Shown: in pieces, positions 57,632 to 64,000 of the stretch | How the letters are laid out: each line of letters opens with the position of its first letter | How positions within the stretch are numbered: the stretch's first letter is position 1 | NCBI GenBank assembly: GCA_949316235.1 | Contig: OX438741.1 | Coordinates: 11,285,124-11,349,123 of the forward strand | Source of the DNA: Oegoconia quadripuncta | Lineage: Eukaryota > Arthropoda > Insecta > Lepidoptera > Autostichidae | Reading direction: 5' to 3' | Length of the DNA: 64,000 nucleotides | Position numbers and translations under genes: made by a program | The notes under the pieces: model-generated | Told to the model about the DNA's origin: nothing | Database searches by the model: none | What the model saw: only the letters and a program-made list of their open reading frames with translations

Positions 57632-58226
57632 ATGTCAAGTCAAAGTCAAAAATGCTTTTACACAGCGTATACTTAAAATAGTCAATTTTACATTTTTTAA
57701 GCTACTGCTTGTTCAAAATGCAATTTCCCCCTGAGAAAAACAAACAAGAAACTCGAATGGTTGCTCTTTTAATATCAGGCTTTGATTTTACATAAAGGTT
57801 TCTATATTACAAAAAGGTTTTTATATTTCATTATTAATTGTGAAATAGCCTGGCATGCGAACGATCTGCTTATGTCCAGGGATGATTATCATCTAAATAG
57901 TCTGATATTTTATAATATGCTTTGTTAATAACTTTCTGTTTTATAGTATCTTTAAATTTATTGAGAGGAAGATTTTGTATATCAACTGGAACCTTATTGA
58001 AAAACCGTATACATAACCCTTTGAATGAATTACTGACTTTGCCGAGGCGACTTATGTGACCTGCAAGTTTATCTTTATTTGTATTGACATCATGTTTATC
58101 ACTATTTTTCCTAAATGATGCTATATTTTTTTTGACATACATTAGATTTTCAAAAATGTGCTGTGACGAAAAGGTTAGAATGTTATACACTTTAAACCTA
58201 TCTCTAAGTGATACTGCAGGTCTCAA
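57632..58226 (-). mobile_element. LINE 3' end with open RT C-terminus (118 codons)
   Basis: Minus strand, 58226-57870: RDRFKVYNILTFSSQHIFEN, LMYVKKNIASFRKNSDKHDV, LSRLGKVSNSFK-like text, then [18 protein letters not shown] and a stop after YLDDNHPWT. This is the end of a jockey/CR1-type reverse transcriptase. Tail repeat (tttgac)n at 57632-57650 as in the 42.3 kb copy, which is a diverged relative. Confidence 0.88.
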
Positions 58227-58555
58227 TTGATAAATATGGTGGTCATATAACTAGTATTACTTTATGGTTTATCTCTATCCGCAGTGGATGCCCAGTGGCT
58301 GGTATAATAATGATGTGATGTATATAGCTGTTGCATCTTGATACGACTGTACATAGTACATACGATGTTTTGAAAATGTAGTATAAATTAATGGATATCT
58401 TTGTCCTCTGGGGAAATACTTTAGTAGGAATAACCCACCACCATCCAACCCTACCAAACTTCGGTATACGGGCCGACGCAGTGAATGGTTTGCTTCGTAC
58501 AGTCAGCTGCAGCTAAAAGTATACCCCTAACGCACTAGATCTATTGTGTTAATAA

Positions 58556-58887
58556 TTTTTTTTTATGCACAACGCGTTGGTTCTTGACCTCAATCACACC
58601 TGATGTTAAGTGAAGATGATGTCAAAGGTAGAAGCGTACTGACCCGGTAACCCCAACAATTTGGAGAACTGGCTATCTTATCTCTGACAACCGGAACACA
58701 ACAATGCTATTAACATTGCTGCTTGGCGGCAGATTTAGATAAGATGGTGGTAGCTAGCCAGGCGGACATTTAAAATGACCTACCACCAACCAAACCGAGT
58801 ACTTAAACATGTATCCCGCTGGGGATCGAACCCGCGACCTCCGATTCGTAAACCCAATGTTGTTTACATTGAGCCACGGAGGCGGTT
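58556..58887 (-). mobile_element. SINE B copy, full length
   Basis: Complete minus-strand unit between the two convergent genes. An opposite-strand truncated copy starts 18 bases to the right (58905), making an inverted SINE pair downstream of the protease homologue. Confidence 0.9.
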
Positions 58888-58904
58888 AAATATCGTGCGT
58901 GTTA

Positions 58905-59038
58905 GGTTGTCAGAGATAAGATAGCTAGTCCCCCAAATAAGATGGGCTTTCCTGGTCAGTACGCTTCCACCTTTGGCCTCATCTTCACTTAACATCAGGT
59001 GTGATTGAGGTGAAGTACTAATGCGTTGTGCATAAAAA
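58905..59038 (+). mobile_element. SINE B copy, truncated, next to protease-homologue stop codon
   Basis: Body and tail only ('ggttgtcagagataagatag' to 'tgtgcataaaaa'). It ends 70 bases before the TGA codon at 59110 on the other strand, so it probably lies within the 3' UTR, in antisense orientation to the transcript. Confidence 0.87.
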
Positions 59039-59107
59039 CAATGTTGAAAACAAGAAAGTAGTAACAAAAGAAAGAATAAAGACTGGATTAAACAAATATA
59101 TTACAGA

Positions 59108-59345
59108 TCACTCGTCAATGTGCACTATATCTTCGTACCCAGCTTCGTTATAGTCATTGATTTTGACCGCAGGTGTCGTGATAATGAGCTTGGAGTAGTT
59201 CGCGAGGCTTTGGAAGGGATACCTGTCATGGAATGGTACGTTCCGTTCTTCAGACATTAGGTAGGTTGTAGCTGTAGTTATGAAGTCCATGTTGCTTTGC
59301 GATGCCGTGTAGGAGAACATGGCTGGGAACCGCTCTGTGCCGCAC
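59108..59345 (-). CDS. serine protease homologue, terminal coding exon
   Basis: 238 bases; acceptor 'caatttccag' on the minus strand. It begins with [20 protein letters not shown] and DFI, the end of the protease fold, and continues about 50 residues (ending [14 protein letters not shown], then TGA). The C-terminal extension has many Glu/Asp/Tyr residues and no family I recognise. The stop is about 70 bases from a SINE, and no consensus poly(A) signal is evident just past it. Confidence 0.86.
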
Positions 59346-62300
59346 CTGGAAATTGGTGCAGGTGTCTTATGTATATTGGTATCTGGTATTCATTGGTATG
59401 GTATGGTCCACTCCGAAATAACACTGTGTGTTCTCAGTGACACTGAAACGGGGCCCCAATCCACGAGCTATGGAAAGAGCGATGCTCGGCGTTTCACTAA
59501 CGACATAGAAACAGGAATGAGGAAATACGTATAGAGAAAGAAATAGAAATAGTTGTATTTACTACCTATAACACATAACAATGGGTATATAAAAAATTTT
59601 GTACAGTTTTTTAATTTATAGAAACTTAAGTAGGGGAACTCTGACTCCTAAACTAGGATTATAGGAGTCAGCGCTCTTCACAATTTAGGAATGTAGGTCA
59701 GGTAATGTAATGAGCCAATTACAAAGTTAACAGGACCTTATTGTGTTACTTTAAAAACTAAATCACAATTACATAAGAGAAAATAATAACAATAATAATA
59801 GGTACTACAATTAGTCCTAGGACGAAAGAGATCCATCTTGGGTTCAGGGGACTAACTTGATTTTTTTTTTTTTTATGATTGACTGGATTCGCGTTTGACC
59901 GACGCGACGCGCGACGCGAGTGACGATGTGGTCGGAGATGAAGCACGCGATCTCAGTAAATGCCTATTCACTCTGCTCTTGAAGATCCCAAGGTTGTAGG
60001 ATTCAGGAAAGACTGACGCCGGAAGGGAGTTTCATGCCTTGGCTGTTCGGATGATGAATGAAGAATCGAACTTCTTAGTGCGAATGTTCGGTATATTAAC
60101 TATATACGGGTGGAATCCCTCCCCACGCCTAGTGGTCCGAAGATGGAAGGGTGACGGTGGAATAAGATTATGTAATTCCAACGCACACTCCCCGAAATGT
60201 ATCCTGTAAAAAACTGAGATTGATAGGTTAGCCATCCACTAACTGTAGCACGTGTGTGTGTGTAGGGGCGTGTGTGGCTGTGTGTGTGTGGGGGGGGGGG
60301 GGGTAGAAGAATTGCCAGTAGATTGGGTACATAACTCGAAGAACCAGTCAGCATTTGGGGCATAGTTCTGGAATGGAGACCACAAAGCGGCAACCGAAGC
60401 GTGGGACGTCACGAATGACGAAGGTGGCCCATCCCTGTATGCTGGCCGCTTCCAATCGGTCGCTGTGGAAGTCTATGGGGAGGCTTATTTACAGCAGTGG
60501 ACTGATATGCTGATGATAACAGTAATTATTTAAGTGGCAAGCCTCTTTTCCATTAGCTACCATCCTCGACAAGGAATATAGAAATAAATGCATTATATTT
60601 CTGCAGCATCATATTTATATTTCTGTATGAAAGATAGAGAACCAGTGAAAATGCAATTCCATCTGTCTTAGGGTTACAGCGGCAGTGTGTCTGTCTGTTA
60701 ATATATTTTTGGTGCGGTTCGTTTTCGGTGAATTCAATATCAACTAATAGTCCCTAATAGTGATAACAGAAATAGTGCTACTGCATTTCACAAGCTACAT
60801 TTTGTTGTTGTACATAACAGCACAGGTTGTTATTGAAAATTTTTGCAATAGTGCCCTACCCTCGCTTTCTCTCGCAGGGCACTAGCTGAAAATCAGTGTC
60901 TTACCGCTATAGGTGAGGATCCACACTGAGCGATGGCCCATTTGTGGTACAGATACACATACAACTCTATTATAAATTGTAATAGTTGTACTTAATGTTT
61001 GTTGTTACATTTATTACTGTGAAATAAGGCTACATTTTGTAAGAATAACACCAAGCAGAATGATTGTTGCGTCGAATATTTTTGTATGTGTTTCTGTAAT
61101 ATGCAAATAAACGCTTTATCTATCTACATAAGTTGCACAAACAATGCTTAAGAGGGTTTAATCCGTATAATTAGTACTTACAATTTTCTTATACCCCACG
61201 AGGCGAGCCCCCAAAGGACACCATCACTGACAGCCGGTGCTCCAGTGTCACGCTATAAATTATAAAACCAAATTTTCATAAATTACTAGCACATCGTTTT
61301 AAAATCTATATACGTATGTTTTAAAATATAAGTTTTATTTTTAATCGACATACCAGGTGGCACATACGTTGCGCACTCTCAGTGGCATATACGCTGCGTA
61401 ATGTTATTTATTTGCAATCTCAGTGGCATATACGCTGCGTAATGCTATTTATTTGCAATCTCAGTGGCATATACGCTTCGTAATGTCATATTTTCACTCT
61501 CAGTGGCATATACGCTGCGCAATGCCATTTATTTGCACTTTTAGTGGTATATGTACTGTGGAATGTCATTCATTACGGTTGTAGTGCCTTATACGCAACG
61601 TGATGCCATTTATTCATGCAAAAATCAAAATTGTTCATGCAAAAACACTTAAAATATTTTATTTAGGTACCTTTAACTTAGGTTTACGACGACTCTGAAA
61701 ATAATCTACCGGCATTGTGGAAAAATGAGTAGGTAGGTAGGTTACCTACTTACAGTAACGTTTATTGAAAAAACAATCGACATATTTTTATGTAATTCAT
61801 TATTATGTACTAGAGAAAATTTAAAATATTTGTACAGCAATATTGATTGTGAATCGGCATACAAAGTTTATTTCGGGGAACAAAGCCGTAATGACCGTTA
61901 TTTGTAGAAGGTTGAAAAAAACTTTTATCATTACACCATAGTACTATTAGTAATTAAAAATAAAGATTAAGTCACTACAAATTCATTTCAACCATCACCA
62001 CTGGAAATATCTATCTTGTAATTAGAAATCGGTGCAATATTTCAACCCAAGGTCGCACAGGCCGTAGGGCAGTCTGATGATATATACTACGAGTATAGTG
62101 TCCCGGTTAAAGCTTAATAACATCTATAATATTGGACATTATATAGTATGGTACAGCCTGTATAGCAATAGCAATCTGTATAGCATTGGTTACCTGGCAC
62201 GCTTCTAACTTAACTTTTTTTTTTTTTATATGATAGGGCGGCAAACGAGCATGCGGGTCACCTGATGGAAAGCAATCACCGCCGCCCATGGGCACCCGCA

Positions 62301-63324
62301 ACACCAAAAGGGTCACAGATGCGTTGCCGGCCTTTGAGGAAGGTGTCCACCCCAGAATAAGTAGGGCAGCCTGAGCGATGAGGGATTCTCCAGCAGTGCT
62401 GGTACCCTCCTGGGGTACTAACTCTTTAAATACCGCTACCATTCTGGAGAGAGACTGGAAGGTGGGCCTCCGGCGCCCTCGCTCACCGGACGAAGCGCAG
62501 TGGCAAAATGCCACTACTCAGACGTCGGTCTTCTGCGAGAGGGTGGTACTTCCCCGGTCGAGCCGGCCCATTCATGCTGCAGGCTAATAGCTTACAGCGT
62601 GGCTCTACCACTACACTTACTTAACTATACTTAACTTACCTATACTATCCTCAATTAGGAAAACATACTACTGAAATCTGCACTTGCGATATCTATATTT
62701 TATAGAATGATATTAAAAAGTCTATTACATTTCGATCTATCACAAGATTGCCATTTCACAAACTTTAACTCGAAGTTCTAAACTATTTAAGTTCTAAACT
62801 CAGTTTTCAGAAGTTTCAAATATGTGATCCCATTGATTTGATGCACTATGTAATGACATTTATTGAGCTATGTAATGCCATTTATTGCACTCTTAGTATG
62901 ACGCTAAAGCGAGACGACAAAAAGATTGCCTTTTCACAATCTTTTGGCTGATGGTAGGGCATTTTAAATGTCCGCCTGGCTAGCTACCACCACCTTATCT
63001 AAGTCTGCCGCCAAACAGCAAAGTTGATATCATTGTTGTGTCCCGGTTGTCAGAGATAAGATAGCCTTCGGCGTCATGTTCACTTAACATCAGGCGTGAT
63101 TGAGGTCAAGTGCTAACCCGTTGTGCATAAAAAAACTTGAAGTTGCGTACTTTAAGTTCATTACTCACCGTGCAAGGCGCCCTCCTTCCAGTCTGAGTGA
63201 GACAAATGAAGTTGTCGGAGACGGATACGCCGAATCGCGTGGTGACGTTATTGCACTTCGCTCTTTCGATGAGACGTGCATGGTACACCTGCAGGGTCAG
63301 GGGCCGCTCGTAGATACCGTCGCG
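59108..63324 (-). CDS. S1-family serine protease homologue (catalytically dead), last three exons; 5' part beyond window
   Basis: Exons 63324-63169, 61252-61182 and 59345-59108 on the - strand join in one frame (154 codons, then TGA), all with GT-AG borders. The S1 C-terminal half is clear: a Cys168-like 'ERAKC', 'DNFICL' (Cys182), 'RRAPC' (Cys191), RDTGAPAV, 'GLASWG' (residues 214-216) and 'KLCG' (Cys220), then FPAMFSY in place of the usual PxVYTRV, and 'MDFI' for the final WI helix. The nucleophile motif GDSGGP is RDTGAP: Ser195 to Thr, Gly193 to Arg, Gly197 to Ala; position 189 of the pocket is Ala. Such proteins are called serine protease homologues; in insects many act as secreted cofactors in immunity or digestion. 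An unusual acidic tail of about 50 residues follows the protease fold. The His and Asp exons and signal peptide would lie to the right. Confidence 0.88.
59861..60235 (-). mobile_element. LINE 3' end (WNSLP family) in protease-homologue intron
   Basis: Poly(T) at 59861, then minus-strand text ending at FKSRVNRHL; the frame includes [20 protein letters not shown] and [10 protein letters not shown] (WNSLP region frameshifted). The next segment (60100-60393) continues upstream coding in another frame. Confidence 0.85.
60240..60303. repeat. (GT)n microsatellite ending in a G run
   Basis: 'cacgtgtgtgtgtgtag', then 'gtgtgtggctgtgtgtgtgt' and about 14 G. Assembly and sequencing errors are common at such runs. 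Confidence 0.9.
60345..60530 (+). mobile_element. RTE-type LINE tail
   Basis: Plus strand frame reads [20 protein letters not shown] then [17 protein letters not shown]; EAYxQQWTD is typical of the last residues of RTE-like ORFs. Truncated. Confidence 0.72.
61000..61125 (+). mobile_element. LINE tail, same family as 9.4 kb
   Basis: 'gaaataaggctacattttgt', 'caccaagcagaatgattgtt' and 'tttttgtatgtgtttctgta', ending 'aacgctttatctatctac'. Located 57 bases from the second-last exon of the protease homologue. Confidence 0.85.
61182..61252 (-). CDS. serine protease homologue, second-last exon with the mutated active-site loop
   Basis: 71 bases, phase 0 to 2, acceptor 'aatttatag', donor 'aatt|gtaagt' on the minus strand. 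It reads [20 protein letters not shown] and IRK. Alignment to GDSGGPLV..GVLVGIVSWG is unambiguous by motif order. Too short for ordinary ORF calling; the phase matches both neighbours exactly. Confidence 0.88.
61355..61620. repeat. minisatellite, about 41-bp unit, 6 to 7 copies
   Basis: Units starting at 61381, 61422, 61463, 61502, 61543 and 61583, lengths 39-41, share the core 'tggcatatacgctgcg' followed by 'taatg', a 'tatttatttgca' stretch and 'atctc'. A partial unit precedes at about 61356. The first units are nearly identical while those from 61543 on are diverged, so the left part has homogenised more recently. It lies in the intron between the second-last and third-last exons of the protease homologue. 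Confidence 0.93.
62215..62615 (-). mobile_element. dispersed retroposon R2a, longer copy
   Basis: Same element as 39458-39717 with about 95% visible identity, extending further at its 5' side ('cctccggcgccctcgctcac' to 'agcgtggctctaccactac'). 'acttaac' occurs on both sides (62206-62214 region and near 62625), a probable target duplication. In an intron of the protease homologue. Confidence 0.85.
62846..62905. repeat. outlying diverged minisatellite units
   Basis: Two short repeats ('ctatgtaatg' + 'catttatt' + 'gcactcttagt') resemble units of the 61.4-61.6 kb minisatellite. They lie 1.2 kb away, on the other side of a retroposon at 62215-62615, which suggests that the array was once longer or was split. 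Divergence makes this tentative. Confidence 0.45.
62945..63135 (+). mobile_element. SINE B copy, truncated, in protease-homologue intron
   Basis: Contains 'tggtagggcattttaaatgt', 'gttgtcagagataagatagc' and 'cacttaacatcagg', then a tail 'ttgtgcataaaaaaa'. An internal stretch of about 60 bases present in other copies is missing between 'gataagatagcc' and 'ttcggcgtcatg'. Lies just inside the intron, 33 bases from the exon at 63169. Confidence 0.85.
63169..63324 (-). CDS. serine protease homologue, third-last exon
   Basis: 156 bases, phase 0 to 0. Acceptor 'ctgtttccag' (minus strand) and donor 'cacg|gtgagt'. Reads [20 protein letters not shown], then [20 protein letters not shown] and [12 protein letters not shown]. 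Two pocket-side cysteines (168 and 182 in chymotrypsin numbering) and the third (191) are in place. The upstream acceptor lies only 17 bases from the end of a MITE (63342-63456). Confidence 0.88.
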
Positions 63325-63341
63325 CTGGAAACAGTGGACAT

Positions 63342-63456
63342 TGGTGTCGATTCGGATGTACACCAACTAAACTAAAACCTTGGAGTGGTGCCGTCGCATC
63401 GTACTGTTCCAGGGAGAAAGAGACAGTACTACTTTAAAACTGGTTTTAGTTTAGTT
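63342..63456. mobile_element. M7 foldback MITE, right end missing, beside a splice acceptor
   Basis: Starts 'tggtgtcgattcggatgta', has both inner arms ('accaactaaactaaaacc', 'actggttttagtttagtt') but lacks the outer right terminal repeat. It lies 17 bases upstream of the protease-homologue acceptor on the minus strand, so branch point and most of the pyrimidine tract must be element-derived or within those 17 bases. Confidence 0.87.
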
Positions 63457-63589
63457 AATAATAATATATACCCCTAATGATGGTCATCATCACATATTAT
63501 ATATATACTCTATTTGAAGATCAGAAGCAAGTAACTAAAAAAAATCTTGTTCATTTACCCTTAACTTAAAATACCCTGGATTATGACAT

Positions 63590-63935
63590 AGAATATTTTT
63601 AATTCCGATATAGTGAGTAGTAGTTGCTTGAGAAAGTATCCTTAAGAGTTCCTCGTACATTTTCCCGTTTAAAATTTTCATTTCAAAATTCAGTTTGTAA
63701 AACTAACTACGTCATGAATACTTACTTTAATCGCTCCCTAAAATTTTATAACGTAAATCTCATTGATATAGACATTTTTGGTCTGTCCTTGGGCAAATTT
63801 AGAAATGAGGTGCGGAGAAAATTGTTTTAGTAATAAGTTATTATTTGCACATAATTGTATTAATAAGCATCTTACTTTGTATTTGTATTATGTAACATCA
63901 AGTAATTTAAGTGCAATAATTAAGTTTTTGTTTTC
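63590..63935 (+). mobile_element. LINE 3' end, distant jockey/CR1-like
   Basis: Frame 63624-63830 ends RSLKFYNVNLIDIDIFGLSL then GKFRNEVRRKLF and stop, resembling the end of non-LTR RT ORFs. No other copy here. Lies at the window edge, upstream of the visible protease-homologue exons. Confidence 0.6.
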
Positions 63936-64000
63936 TACTGAGCTCACACAAAAATTAATTGGAATAAGAAACTGTGGAACTCGAGGTCTATTACTATATA

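Noticed and set aside
57870..58226. host gene of 118 codons
   Set aside because: C-terminus of a LINE ORF; sibling fragments at 38.1, 42.3 and 45.8 kb.
61381..61620. CRISPR-like array
   Set aside because: Head-to-tail units without unique spacers in animal DNA; an ordinary minisatellite.
62107..62514. 135-codon gene on the minus strand
   Set aside because: Same peptide is encoded by a dispersed retroposon at 39.4-39.8 kb; repeat, not host gene.

Overview
The window is AT-rich animal nuclear DNA with intron-split genes and a dense load of short retroposons and foldback elements. Several repeat families (a tRNA-derived SINE ending in a 'gtaagtgtcc' tail, LINE 3' ends carrying 'cccatttgggataaaggccgtgacgt', Lep1/Helitron-like tails with 'aacaaacatccaaactttcgcatttataat') and the proteins encoded point to a moth or butterfly (Lepidoptera). 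This assignment rests on recognised repeat families and protein similarity from memory; no search was run.

Two protein-coding genes can be supported by canonical GT-AG exons with consistent phase. The first lies on the + strand, 36979-53545: eleven exons that splice in one frame to 520 residues and encode the middle and C-terminal part of a NOL4/NOL4L (nucleolar protein 4-like) orthologue. The core 'DPERLKAFN / [12 protein letters not shown]' block, the basic '[15 protein letters not shown]' helix, the 'PTDLSLK' motif and the C-terminal '[16 protein letters not shown]' segment are all present; the N-terminal half of the long family form is not seen, so either more 5' exons lie to the left or this is a short isoform. 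The second lies on the - strand at the right edge (63324 down to 59108): the last three coding exons of an S1-family serine protease homologue whose catalytic serine has become threonine (RDTGAP instead of GDSGGP). The two genes converge tail to tail across about 5.5 kb that holds the NOL4L 3' UTR, LINE and foldback copies and a SINE pair.

The left 36 kb has no exon that I can support. It holds interspersed repeats (SINE families A and B, LINE 3' fragments, foldback MITE families M1-M7, Helitron-like tails) separated by unique AT-rich sequence and several GC-rich islands (about 1.9-2.1, 3.7-4.2, 8.15-8.36, 11.2-11.45, 22.45-22.75, 23.2-23.9, 24.45-24.65, 36.3-36.4 kb) that could be promoters, enhancers or untranslated first exons of the NOL4L transcription unit. 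The 9.7 kb intron after the second NOL4L exon is another repeat-rich zone, with at least nine insertions.

The most interesting structure is the stratigraphy of insertions: several elements sit inside others with visible target-site duplications, which gives relative ages. Others sit where they may affect genes: a MITE terminus 17 bp from a splice acceptor of the protease homologue, an inverted SINE pair just beyond its stop codon, a minisatellite in its intron, and a foldback 65 bp before the last NOL4L exon. I found no CRISPR, phage, bacterial or viral gene system, and no confident tRNA or rRNA gene: the tRNA-like stretches are SINE heads.
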